DNA of 23,754 nt from JBMNTQ01 sp050945815 (GTDB taxonomy: Bacteria; Bacillota; Clostridia; Christensenellales; JBMNTQ01): NCBI GenBank assembly GCA_050945815.1, contig JBMNTQ010000010.1, forward strand, positions 1 to 23,754, written 5' to 3'. Below are positions 6,479 through 14,329 of the stretch, in pieces. Under the pieces are notes generated by a model. The model saw only the letters and a program-made list of their open reading frames with translations, was not told the origin of the DNA and did not search any database. How positions within the stretch are numbered: the first letter of the stretch is position 1; each line of letters starts with the position of its first letter. A program made the translations under genes and the position numbers.

Positions 6479-7666
6479 GTGTATAAAATAAAAACGCTCA
6501 ATAAAATTTCCGATATCATCTATAACGAATTACCCGCCGATCGATATCTCATCGGCGACGACGTAGAAGACGAGGACGCGATCCTGCTGCGCAGCTTCAA
6601 CTGCCTTGATATGAAGTTCTCGCCCAACCTTCTAGCCATCGCCCGCGCCGGTGCGGGCTACAACAACATCCCTGTCGACTGCTGCAGCGACAACGGCATC
6701 GTGGTGTTCAATACCCCCGGCGCCAACGCCAACGCAGTCAAGGAGCTTGTGTTTGGCGCCATGCTCTTGTCCTCGCGCAACCTTCTGTCGGGCACGCAAT
6801 GGGTTCAGGGGCTGAAAGGCAACGGCAAGGACATCTCGCGCTTGGTAGAAAAAGGGAAAAATCAGTTTATCGGGCCGGAGCTGAGCGGCAAAAAACTGGG
6901 TGTTATCGGACTGGGCGCCATTGGCGTCATGGTAGCAAACATGGGACACGCCATCAATATGGACGTATACGGCTACGACCCGTATCTGTCCGTGGCCGCT
7001 GCCTGGGGCATCTCTCGGGCAACACATCGGGCACAATCCTTAGATGAACTTTTGTCGGTCTGCGATTATATCTCCCTGCATATTCCCATGACCGAAAAAA
7101 CCCGTAATTTTATCAGCACAGAAGAAATTGCTAAAATGAAACCGGGCGTAACCCTCCTAAACTTCGCCCGGGGTGAGATCGTCGACAACCAGGCGGTCGT
7201 GGAAGCCGTCGCCCAAGGCAAGGTGGCCCGCTACATCGTCGACTTTCCAACCGGCGATATTCTGGGCCAGGACAACATCATCTGCATCCCCCACCTCGGC
7301 GCCTCGACCCCGGAATCCGAAGAAAATTGCGCCCAAATGGCAGCACATCAGCTGCGGGATTTTCTGGAATACGGCAACATCATGAATTCCGTAAACTTCC
7401 CATATTGCCAGCTTCCCTACACAGGCCTTTTCCGCCTATGTATCACCCACCAAAACACCAGCAATATGGTCGGCCAGATTACATCCGTTGTTGGCGAGCG
7501 CAAAGCAAATATTTCCGACATGATTAACCGTAGCAGCAAGCAGATTGCCTACACCATCCTAGATTTAGACGAACCGCTGAACCAGGATGGCGTCAACCGT
7601 CTGTACGGCATTGGCGGCATCAAACGAATCCGCATAATAGATGCAAAAACCAACGGCGAGCGATAG
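6479..7666 (+). CDS. serA: D-3-phosphoglycerate dehydrogenase
   Basis: Oxidises 3-phosphoglycerate with NAD+ to 3-phosphohydroxypyruvate, committing carbon to serine. The 395 residues include an N-terminal substrate domain, a Rossmann domain with GVIGLGAIG (141-149), catalytic Arg231 in NFARGEIVD, His272 in PHLGASTPES, and a C-terminal ACT domain (about 317-390) where serine may bind as feedback inhibitor. The short form without an intervening domain is common in clostridia. GTG 6479 is the likely start because GGGAGG lies seven bases ahead and the reading before it overlaps serC. The loop that usually supplies the catalytic Glu reads DFPTGD (255-260); the acid may be Asp260. It is second in the operon serC-serA-DUF5711-cvpA. 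Confidence 0.95.
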   Translation: MYKIKTLNKISDIIYNELPADRYLIGDDVEDEDAILLRSFNCLDMKFSPNLLAIARAGAGYNNIPVDCCSDNGIVVFNTPGANANAVKELVFGAMLLSSRNLLSGTQWVQGLKGNGKDISRLVEKGKNQFIGPELSGKKLGVIGLGAIGVMVANMGHAINMDVYGYDPYLSVAAAWGISRATHRAQSLDELLSVCDYISLHIPMTEKTRNFISTEEIAKMKPGVTLLNFARGEIVDNQAVVEAVAQGKVARYIVDFPTGDILGQDNIICIPHLGASTPESEENCAQMAAHQLRDFLEYGNIMNSVNFPYCQLPYTGLFRLCITHQNTSNMVGQITSVVGERKANISDMINRSSKQIAYTILDLDEPLNQDGVNRLYGIGGIKRIRIIDAKTNGER

Positions 7667-7694
7667 AAGTTTGTTGATTTAACGGAGGAGAACC

Positions 7695-8798
7695 ATGTAC
7701 ACTCAGACTTCAGGACGGCACAAGAAAAAGAAACGAAAAAAAAGGCTGACTTTGCTGCTGGCAGGAATTTTCCTCGTGGCAGCCGTGTTGCTGGTTCTGT
7801 TCTTTTTGCTGCGTAGTGGTACTGCCAGCGCAAATCTCCAGCAGCTGCCCTTTTCCTCCGATTCTCTCTACACCTCCTTCGACAACGGGATCGTATCCAT
7901 ACAAGGCAAATCCCTGACCGCAACCGACGAAAACCTAGAACCCCTCTTCGAAACCACGCTTTCCCTGTCCGACACCAAGGTCAGCGTGGAAAATGATATC
8001 ATATGCGTTTATACGGACGACGAGCTTCAGGCGCTGAACCTAAAAGGGGAAGTGCTGCTTTCCGTTCAGCCCCAGGCTATCAGCGCTGTGCACAGCTCTC
8101 CTGATTCAATCGCTGTGCTTTGCGATTTGCCGGACGGCAGCCAGGTTGTACGCCTCTATGATCTGGGCGGCAACGAGCTTGCCACCATCGAAGCCAACTA
8201 TACCATTTTGTCCTTCGGCTTCAATAGCGACGGCAACCTGTGGACGCTGGCGCTGGACACCTCCGGCGTTGTCCTGGCTTCCCGTATCACCACCTACAAA
8301 GATCAGGGAAATTCCATCAACGGTATCATCAGCCTAGAATCCCAGATCATTCAAGACGTATTGTTTTCCAAACAGCAAATATACGCCGCAGGCACCAACC
8401 ACATCATCGGCAGCAACTATATTGGAGAAACTCAGGATAGTATTCTGGTCTACGGTTGGAACCTGATGGGTTCTCGCATCAACGCCCAGGATGAAGCAGT
8501 TTTTCTGCTCACACCCCGAATGGAAGATGTGGGCACCCCGATCTACAACGCGGCCCGAATTATCCATATGAACGGCGGCGACCACACAACCCAGCTTCCT
8601 CCAGACTGTACCTACGTCCTGCTAGGAGAAGACCGCTTCTACGCTTTGGCCGGCAACATACTCTATGTCTACAGCTTAGACTGCGAGCTGCTCAGAAAAA
8701 CACAAATACCCTTTGAGGCAGAGGTGTTGCAACCTGCCTGTGGCAACCGTGCCTTTTTAACCAGTGGCCAGGAAGTCTATCTTCTGGAATTGCCATAA
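7695..8798 (+). CDS. DUF5711-like membrane-anchored protein (unknown)
   Basis: A 367-residue protein with a strongly basic cytoplasmic N-terminus (KKKKRKKR, 10-17), one membrane helix (about 18-40) and a large extracytoplasmic beta-rich domain. That domain has repeated strand patterns such as YTSFDNGIVSIQGKSL, LYDLGGNELATIE and LAGNILYVYSLDCELL, spaced like blades of a beta-propeller. This matches the architecture of DUF5711 proteins of Bacillota, whose function is unknown. An AACGGAGGAGAA ribosome binding site precedes ATG 7695. It lies 28 bases after serA and 31 before cvpA; a link between these membrane proteins and serine synthesis is not established, so co-transcription may be only organisational. 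Assignment is from architecture and context. Confidence 0.75.
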   Translation: MYTQTSGRHKKKKRKKRLTLLLAGIFLVAAVLLVLFFLLRSGTASANLQQLPFSSDSLYTSFDNGIVSIQGKSLTATDENLEPLFETTLSLSDTKVSVENDIICVYTDDELQALNLKGEVLLSVQPQAISAVHSSPDSIAVLCDLPDGSQVVRLYDLGGNELATIEANYTILSFGFNSDGNLWTLALDTSGVVLASRITTYKDQGNSINGIISLESQIIQDVLFSKQQIYAAGTNHIIGSNYIGETQDSILVYGWNLMGSRINAQDEAVFLLTPRMEDVGTPIYNAARIIHMNGGDHTTQLPPDCTYVLLGEDRFYALAGNILYVYSLDCELLRKTQIPFEAEVLQPACGNRAFLTSGQEVYLLELP

Positions 8799-8829
8799 CG
8801 CCGCTTTTTAAGCTTTGAGGTGACTGAAT

Positions 8830-9534
8830 TTGAACCTGATTGACATCCTTATTTTAATTATATTTGCCGGATTCATCATATTCGGCGCCTATAAAGGCTT
8901 TTTAATGTCCATTTTAAGCCTAGGCTCCCTGATCGTATCCTGCCTTGCGTCTTTGCTTTTCTATCCCCTTTTATCCCGCTCTCTGTTGGGCAGCAACCTT
9001 TTCCAAACCATCATCAACTACACCGACGGAGCCCAGCGTATCTCGGATATCGCCTCTGTCAACCTGCCGGTAGCCCAGGCTGCTCCGGGGAAAATTGTCT
9101 CCCTCGTGCAAGAGGCTTCTCTGCCTAATTCCATCGGCAATCTTCTCCAGCAAAATTTGACCGAACAGGCCTTTGCGGACCAGGGGCTAACCACCATGGC
9201 GGAATATTTCAACCAGACTATCGGCATCGTAGTCTTAAATGTAGCGTGTTTTTTATTCCTGTTCATCATCATCCGCGCCGCCTTGTCTCTGGCGCAAAAC
9301 GGCGTCCACTTTGTCATACGGCTGCCTATGCTTAAACAACACGACCGGTTGCTGGGCAGCTGCTTCGGCGCAATGCAGGCCTTTCTTTTCCTGTTCATAC
9401 TGTTCCTGCTGGTGCCGGTTGTGCTAACCCTCCTGCCCTTCGATGCCGTATCAGGCGCCGTGAAATCGTCTTTATTGGGCAATTTTTTCTACGAATCAAA
9501 TTTCGTTATGCCTTTTATCGTCTCCATCCCTTAA
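8830..9534 (+). CDS. CvpA-family membrane protein
   Basis: A 234-residue integral membrane protein with about four hydrophobic helices: about 4-22, 27-49, 133-158 and 178-202. The beginning, NLIDILILIIFAGFIIFGAYKGF, fits the CvpA pattern of a first helix followed by a Gly-rich turn and K-G-F. CvpA proteins are implicated in colicin V production in E. coli and in envelope or growth-related processes elsewhere; the biochemical role is unknown. Translation starts at TTG 8830 with GAGGTG eight bases upstream. It is the last gene of the serC operon, and the terminator stem overlaps its stop codon. The long hydrophilic loop between helices 2 and 3 (about 55-130) is larger than in the short CvpA proteins. 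Confidence 0.82.
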   Translation: MNLIDILILIIFAGFIIFGAYKGFLMSILSLGSLIVSCLASLLFYPLLSRSLLGSNLFQTIINYTDGAQRISDIASVNLPVAQAAPGKIVSLVQEASLPNSIGNLLQQNLTEQAFADQGLTTMAEYFNQTIGIVVLNVACFLFLFIIIRAALSLAQNGVHFVIRLPMLKQHDRLLGSCFGAMQAFLFLFILFLLVPVVLTLLPFDAVSGAVKSSLLGNFFYESNFVMPFIVSIP

Positions 9535-9554
9535 AGCCCGCCAGGGCTTTTTTT
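9533..9554 (+). terminator. Terminator of the serC operon
   Basis: AAAGCCC (9533-9539), loop GCCA, GGGCTTT (9544-9550) and a run of T. The first two bases of the left arm are the end of the cvpA stop codon, so the operon ends immediately after translation stops. Confidence 0.88.
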
Positions 9555-9623
9555 ATCGTCTTTTTGCAGGCTGCTGTTGGCAAAAAGCCTCTGTTTCATT
9601 GTCCCGTTATAAAATACAGGCGG

Positions 9624-9680
9624 ATTAATGAATTGTTGCGCAAAGAGTGATATAATTGATTTATATGTTAATTCATCAAT
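9624..9680 (+). promoter_or_regulatory. Thiolase promoter framed by an inverted repeat
   Basis: An extended -10, TGATATAAT (9648-9656), lies between two arms, ATTAATGAATT (9624-9634) and AATTCATCAAT (9670-9680), that match as an inverted repeat at 10 of 11 positions. An 8-bp palindrome TTGCGCAA (9636-9643) sits where a -35 element would be. The layout suggests an operator pair. Part of the right arm (TGTTAA near 9667) resembles half of a Rex site, but the full Rex consensus is absent. Confidence 0.45.
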
Positions 9681-9699
9681 TTTATGGAGGTTTTGATTT

Positions 9700-10878
9700 A
9701 TGAATAAAGGCTATTTGCTGGGTCTGTGCCGAACTCCCATCGGTTCCTACGGCGGCAGCTTAAAGGACATTTCGCCCGGAAAGCTCGCTTCCCTTGTCGT
9801 ACGAGAAGCCCTTAGCCGTGCAAACCTTGCCCCTGAGCTGGTAGATGAAGTTGTTATGGGCAATGTGCTGTCCGGCGGCCACGGGCAAAATATCGCACGG
9901 CAAGCCACCTTAGGAGCAGGCTTGCCCCTGACCACCCCCGCTCTAACCATCAACAAAGTCTGCGGCAGCGGTCTTAAGGCTGTTGTTCTCGCCTCCCAAA
10001 TCATCCAGACCGGCGATGCGGATTGCGTCGTAGCCGGGGGCGTCGAGAACATGTCCCAAACCCCCTACCTTCTGCCTGCTCTGCGCTGGGGTGCCCGGAT
10101 GGGAGAATCCTCAGCGGTAGACTATATGGTCAAGGACGGCTTGTGGGATGTATTCAACGACTACCACATGGGCATAACCGCAGAAAACATCGCCGAGCAA
10201 TACGGTATTTCCCGGGAAGAACAGGATCAGTTTGCCCTCTCCTCCCAGAAGAAAGCGGCAGCAGCCCAAGAAGCCGGCCGTTTTAAAGATGAAATCCTGC
10301 CTGTAGAATATACAGTCAAGAGGCAGGCCCATCTGATGGAAAACGACGAATATATCCGTCCAAATACCACCTTCGAAGTGCTGCAAAAGCTTCGTCCCGC
10401 CTTCAAAAAGGACGGCACCGTTACTGCCGGCAACGCCTCCGGCATCAACGATGCCTCAGCGGCCCTGCTGGTTGTCAGTGAGAAATTCCTCAACGAACAC
10501 GGCCTAACCCCTATGGCCTCCATCGTTTCCTACGGTTCCGTAGGCGTCGATCCGTCCATCATGGGCATTGGCCCCATACCCTCAACCCAGCAGGCTCTAC
10601 AGCGCGCTTCCCTCACCATAGACGACATCGACTTGATCGAAGCCAACGAAGCGTTTGCGTCCCAAGCGCTAGCCGTTGCCCGCGAGTTGAATATCCCTGA
10701 TGAAAAGTTGAATGTAAACGGCGGCGCGATTGCCCTCGGCCACCCTATCGGCGCTTCCGGCACCCGAATCCTGGTTTCCTTGGTACACGAAATGATCAAG
10801 CGCGATGCTAAACGCGGCCTGGCTACCTTATGCATCGGCGGCGGCATGGGTGAAGCCTTGATTGTGGAGCGCCCGTAG
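9700..10878 (+). CDS. thl: Acetyl-CoA C-acetyltransferase (thiolase)
   Basis: Condenses two acetyl-CoA to acetoacetyl-CoA, the first step of clostridial butyrate formation; reversible, cytoplasmic, normally a tetramer. The 392 residues are the typical length. Cys88 in NKVCGSGLKAV is the acylated nucleophile. His348 in NGGAIALGHPIGASG and Cys378 in LCIGGGMGEA complete the active site. AVGGVENMS-like residues (VAGGVENMSQ) also match biosynthetic thiolases. TATGGAGG lies nine bases before ATG. crt follows after 152 bases and then hbd, so it heads a crotonyl-CoA-forming cluster, though the gap before crt has its own -10-like element. A beta-ketoadipyl-type thiolase would look similar; the neighbours make acetoacetyl-CoA formation most likely. 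Confidence 0.93.
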   Translation: MNKGYLLGLCRTPIGSYGGSLKDISPGKLASLVVREALSRANLAPELVDEVVMGNVLSGGHGQNIARQATLGAGLPLTTPALTINKVCGSGLKAVVLASQIIQTGDADCVVAGGVENMSQTPYLLPALRWGARMGESSAVDYMVKDGLWDVFNDYHMGITAENIAEQYGISREEQDQFALSSQKKAAAAQEAGRFKDEILPVEYTVKRQAHLMENDEYIRPNTTFEVLQKLRPAFKKDGTVTAGNASGINDASAALLVVSEKFLNEHGLTPMASIVSYGSVGVDPSIMGIGPIPSTQQALQRASLTIDDIDLIEANEAFASQALAVARELNIPDEKLNVNGGAIALGHPIGASGTRILVSLVHEMIKRDAKRGLATLCIGGGMGEALIVERP

Positions 10879-11005
10879 AGCTCTAATCAAACGCAGCACG
10901 AAAGGCGCTATTCCTTCAAGGGCCGTTTTTCATGCCTTGCCCATGCCCAGCTCAATCAGGTTTATTCTGCGCGTTTCAATGTGCTTCTCAAAAACTTAGA
11001 TTTTA

Positions 11006-11011
11006 TATAAT
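11006..11011 (+). promoter_or_regulatory. Possible -10 element before crt
   Basis: TATAAT lies 13 bases before the AAGGAGG ribosome binding site of crt, in an AT-rich patch at the end of the 152-base thl-crt gap. No good -35 is visible. It may give crt-hbd transcription independent of thl. Confidence 0.3.
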
Positions 11012-11030
11012 TTATTAAGGAGGCTTTACT

Positions 11031-11792
11031 ATGGAGCATATTCTGTTAGAGAAAAAGGACGGCATCGCTACCCTTACCATCAACCGTCCCAAACAGCTCA
11101 ACGCCTTAAATACAGCAGTCATCAATGACTTGGCAGAGGCTGTTTCCCTGGTAGAACATGACGATGAGGTCCGGGTCGTAATTGTAACTGGTGCCGGCGA
11201 AAAATCCTTTGTTGCCGGCGCAGACATCGCCGAGATGTCCAACCTAACCCCAGAAGAAGCCCGCGCATTCAGCACCAACGGCAACGTTGCCTTCCGCCGC
11301 TTGGAAAAAATGCCCAAGCCTGTCATTGGTGCCATCAACGGCTACGCTTTAGGCGGCGGCTGTGAGTTAGCCATGGCCTGTGATATGCGCGTTGCTTCGG
11401 AAAATGCCCTGTTTGCCCAGCCGGAGACCGGTCTGGGTATTATTCCAGGTTTTGGCGGAACCCAGCGTCTAGCCCGTCTGGTAGGCACAGGCCGCGCCAA
11501 AGAAATGATTTTTTCTTGCAACCGTATCGATGCCCAAGAGGCGTGGCGCATCGGCCTGGTCAACCGCGTGGTGCCTTCCGCCGAACTGATGGACACTTGC
11601 CTCGCTATTGCGGGCAAAATGATGCGCTCTTCCAGCGAAGCGCTACGCACCTCCAAGGAAGCCATTGACACCGGCCTCTCCGGCAGTCTGGACGACGGGC
11701 TGGCCTTTGAATCCGACATCTTTGGTGTATGCTTCGCAACCCAGGAACAAAAAGATGCCATGCAGGCCTTTTTGAATCGTTCGAAAAAATAA
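11031..11792 (+). CDS. crt: Crotonase (short-chain enoyl-CoA hydratase)
   Basis: Hydrates crotonyl-CoA / dehydrates 3-hydroxybutyryl-CoA in the cytoplasm. The 253-residue length is usual. FVAGADIAEM (60-69) and NGYALGGGCELAMACD (103-118) form the oxyanion hole. Glu112 and Glu132 (QPETGLGIIPGFGGTQ) are the paired catalytic acids that separate true hydratases from other crotonase-fold enzymes. AAGGAGG precedes ATG 11031. hbd follows after 36 bases, so the two are co-transcribed. Together with thl and hbd it produces or consumes crotonyl-CoA. The butyryl-CoA dehydrogenase and electron-transfer flavoprotein genes that often join this cluster are absent from the window. Confidence 0.95.
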   Translation: MEHILLEKKDGIATLTINRPKQLNALNTAVINDLAEAVSLVEHDDEVRVVIVTGAGEKSFVAGADIAEMSNLTPEEARAFSTNGNVAFRRLEKMPKPVIGAINGYALGGGCELAMACDMRVASENALFAQPETGLGIIPGFGGTQRLARLVGTGRAKEMIFSCNRIDAQEAWRIGLVNRVVPSAELMDTCLAIAGKMMRSSSEALRTSKEAIDTGLSGSLDDGLAFESDIFGVCFATQEQKDAMQAFLNRSKK

Positions 11793-11828
11793 GCGACTTT
11801 TAACACTGTCGATAGAAAAGGAGATATT

Positions 11829-12671
11829 ATGAAGATATGTATTGTTGGCGCCGGAACTATGGGCGCCGGAATCGCGCAGGTTATGGCAACGGGCGAAAAC
11901 GACGTTGTACTGTGCGATATCCAAAAAGCTGCTGTTCGACGCGGCAAAGAAATGATCGAAAAAACTTTGAATAAGCTGGTATCCAAGGGCAGAATGCCCC
12001 AGGAAGAAGCCGATGCGGCACTGAGCCGCATCCGAACCTGCGTTGGCCTTTCCATGGCGGCAGACTGCGACCTTGTTCTGGAAGCGGCGTTGGAGAAAAT
12101 GGAGGTTAAGATCGATATCTTCCAACATCTGGACGAGATCTGTTCAGACAACACCATCTACGTCACCAACACCTCCTCCCTATCCATCACAGAGATCGCT
12201 ACAGCCACCAAACGGCCGGAGCGTTTTGCAGGTATGCACTTTTTCAACCCTGCCTATGTCATGAAGCTGGTGGAAATTGTACGCGGCAGTGAAACGTCCG
12301 ATGCTACCATCGAGTTCATCCGCAATCTGGCCATCTCGATCGGCAAAGAGCCCGTAGAGGTGAGCGAAGCACCGGGGTTTGTGGTCAACCGGATTCTGGT
12401 ACCCATGATCAACGAGGCCATCTTCATCCTGGAGGAAGGGCTTGCCTCCCCGGAAGACATCGACAAAGCTGCCGTACTGGGCGCAAACCATCCAATGGGC
12501 CCCCTGGCAGTAAGCGATCTTGTAGGCAACGACGTAATCCTTGCCATCATGGAAACGCTGCTGCGAGAAACCGGCGACAGCAAATACCGCCCAGCTCCGC
12601 TGCTGCGTAAAATGGTGCGGGCAAGGAAGCTGGGTAAGAAAACCGGCGAAGGCTTCTACAAATATAACTGA
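11829..12671 (+). CDS. hbd: 3-hydroxybutyryl-CoA dehydrogenase
   Basis: Reduces acetoacetyl-CoA to 3-hydroxybutyryl-CoA with NAD(P)H. The 280 residues match the single-function clostridial enzyme. VGAGTMGAGIAQ (6-17) is the Rossmann loop. Asp30 at the end of the second strand suggests NAD(H) preference. Ser117, His137 (GMHFFNPAYVMKLVEIV) and Asn187 (APGFVVNRIL) are the active-site residues of the HAD family. The C-terminal helical domain ends with GKKTGEGFYKYN, the normal end of this family. AAGGAGAT precedes the ATG. It is the last gene of the cluster; a strong hairpin terminator follows at 12756. Confidence 0.96.
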   Translation: MKICIVGAGTMGAGIAQVMATGENDVVLCDIQKAAVRRGKEMIEKTLNKLVSKGRMPQEEADAALSRIRTCVGLSMAADCDLVLEAALEKMEVKIDIFQHLDEICSDNTIYVTNTSSLSITEIATATKRPERFAGMHFFNPAYVMKLVEIVRGSETSDATIEFIRNLAISIGKEPVEVSEAPGFVVNRILVPMINEAIFILEEGLASPEDIDKAAVLGANHPMGPLAVSDLVGNDVILAIMETLLRETGDSKYRPAPLLRKMVRARKLGKKTGEGFYKYN

Positions 12672-12755
12672 GCCGCCCCTGGGATGTTGCCCCAAGTTTG
12701 CCGATTTTCTCCTTAAAAAGGCTGAAAACATACGAAAATCCCTTTAAATACGCCC

Positions 12756-12783
12756 AAAAACCGGCATGATTATGCCGGTTTTT
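12756..12783 (+). terminator. Bidirectional terminator after hbd
   Basis: AAAAACCGGCAT (12756-12767) and ATGCCGGTTTTT (12772-12783) form a perfect 12-bp stem with a four-base loop and U-tracts on both strands. It ends the thl-crt-hbd unit and could stop leftward transcripts from serS. The remaining gap to serS (12784-12959) contains no convincing gene. Confidence 0.9.
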
Positions 12784-12959
12784 CTTTTCCGCCAAGGTCT
12801 TTTCGCTGCGCATCAGGCAAACGCCAAAGCCTTTATTACCCGTCTTGGCCCGCACTATCTCTTTTCCCCCAGGCAACTGCCGCAACTCAAGCGCCCAATC
12901 CTATCTTTCCTTTAGGCCTGCAAACGCACCTTTTCTTTTATCATTCTAAAATCCGCTGT

Positions 12960-14222
12960 CTATATCACATCCACACCCATGTATGGACGCAACACCTCCG
13001 GTACACGCACGCTGCCGTCGCTTTGCTGGTAATTTTCCAGCACAGCCGCCAATGCCCGCCCCACAGCCACTCCAGAGCCGTTTAACGTATGCACATACTG
13101 CGGCTTGGATTTTTTCTCCGGCCGAAAACGGATGTTGGCGCGCCGCGCCTGATAGTCCTCAAAATTAGAACAGGAGGAAATCTCCACATACCTTTCGTAG
13201 CTGGGCATCCACACCTCAATATCGTATGTTTGGGCTGCGGAAAAGCCCAAATCGCCGCCGCACAGCAACATCACCCGGTAGGGCAGCCCCAACCCCTGTA
13301 AGACCTTCTCCGCATCCAGCGTGAGCATCTCCAGCTCGTGATACGAGGTCTCCGGTGTACAAAACTTAATCAACTCAACCTTATTAAACTGATGTTGACG
13401 AATCAAGCCCCGGGTATCTCGCCCGGCACTGCCCGCCTCCGCCCTAAAGCACGCGCTATACGCCGTATGTTTTTTCGGCATTGGCCCGTCTATAATGGAA
13501 TCCCGGTACATATTGGTCACCGGCACTTCCGCTGTAGGAATGAGAAAATAATCTGGATTGTTGGCCAATTTGAAAGCATCTTCCTCAAATTTGGGCAGCT
13601 GGCCCGTCCCGGTCATGGAGTCCCGATTGACGATATAGGGCGGCAAAACTTCTTCATATCCATTTTTCGTATGCAAGTCCAGCATATAGTTGATCAGCGC
13701 CCGCTCCAACCGCGCACCCAAGCCTCGATAGAAGGTAAATCGCGCACCGGTCACTTTCGCGGCTGTAGCAAAATCCAAGATACCCCGATTCTCACCAATG
13801 TCCCAGTGAGGCAACGGCTCAAAGTCAAAGCAGCGGGGGCCGCCCACCAGGCGCACCTCCACGTTACTATCGGAATCCTTTCCATAAGGAGTCGCCTTAG
13901 ACGGCATATTGGGAATCCGCAACAGTACGTCTCGCAGCTCTTCCTCTACGCTGCGCAAGCTTCCGTCCAATTTCTGGACTTCATCTCCCACCGCGCGCAT
14001 TTCATCCTTCAGCGAAGTGATATCCTTCCCCTCTTTGGCAAGCTTGGGAATCTGGCCAGACACTAAGTTGCGCCGCGCTTTGAGCTGCTCCGTCTGGATT
14101 AACAGTTGTTTTCTCTTTGTGTCCAGCGAAAACAGTTGCCCGGTATCCGCTTTAAAATTGCGCTTTTCCATCGCTTCCTGAAACGCTTCCCTATCGCCGT
14201 TAATTTTCTTTAAATCCAGCAT
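12960..14222 (-). CDS. serS: Seryl-tRNA synthetase
   Basis: Class II aminoacyl-tRNA synthetase that charges tRNA-Ser (and tRNA-Sec where present) in the cytoplasm. The 420 residues are normal. Residues 1-100 form the N-terminal coiled-coil arm that grips the long variable arm of tRNA-Ser. TAEVPVT (230-236) is the serine-binding TxE loop. Motif 2 begins FRAEAGSAGRDTRG (259-272), and motif 3 (382-412) includes GRALAAVLENYQ. GAAGGAGAG precedes ATG 14222. The 107-base gap to the RluA gene holds no T-box structure, although many Bacillota serS genes have one. It may be read from an internal promoter or as the last gene of the long leftward run. Confidence 0.98.
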   Translation of the reverse strand: MLDLKKINGDREAFQEAMEKRNFKADTGQLFSLDTKRKQLLIQTEQLKARRNLVSGQIPKLAKEGKDITSLKDEMRAVGDEVQKLDGSLRSVEEELRDVLLRIPNMPSKATPYGKDSDSNVEVRLVGGPRCFDFEPLPHWDIGENRGILDFATAAKVTGARFTFYRGLGARLERALINYMLDLHTKNGYEEVLPPYIVNRDSMTGTGQLPKFEEDAFKLANNPDYFLIPTAEVPVTNMYRDSIIDGPMPKKHTAYSACFRAEAGSAGRDTRGLIRQHQFNKVELIKFCTPETSYHELEMLTLDAEKVLQGLGLPYRVMLLCGGDLGFSAAQTYDIEVWMPSYERYVEISSCSNFEDYQARRANIRFRPEKKSKPQYVHTLNGSGVAVGRALAAVLENYQQSDGSVRVPEVLRPYMGVDVI

Positions 14223-14329
14223 TGGCTCGACTCTCCTTCATCTATTAGCCTGTCCGCCTCTCTTATCTTACGATTTTCTATCCCAAATGAAAAGGGGGAC
14301 TGGATATTTTATTTGAAATTGTTTAGGTT

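Noticed and set aside
9664..9681. Rex-binding site before thl
   Set aside because: Only the left half (TGTTAA) fits; the right half matches the TTAACAA half poorly.
10895..10935. Possible terminator between thl and crt
   Set aside because: A T5 run follows a GGC/GCC pairing, but the stem is only three to four base pairs and bulged.
11342..12157. Long minus-strand frame opposite crt and hbd
   Set aside because: Covers two certain genes, is Ser/Arg/Ala-rich as expected from antisense of C-rich codons, and crosses the crt-hbd junction.
12547..12885. 112-codon minus-strand frame between hbd and serS
   Set aside because: It runs through the perfect terminator hairpin and into the hbd coding sequence, starts at a TTG without a ribosome binding site, and has no coherent domain.
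14223..14329. T-box leader of serS
   Set aside because: The 107-base gap is too short and contains no recognisable T-box core sequence or antiterminator/terminator pair.
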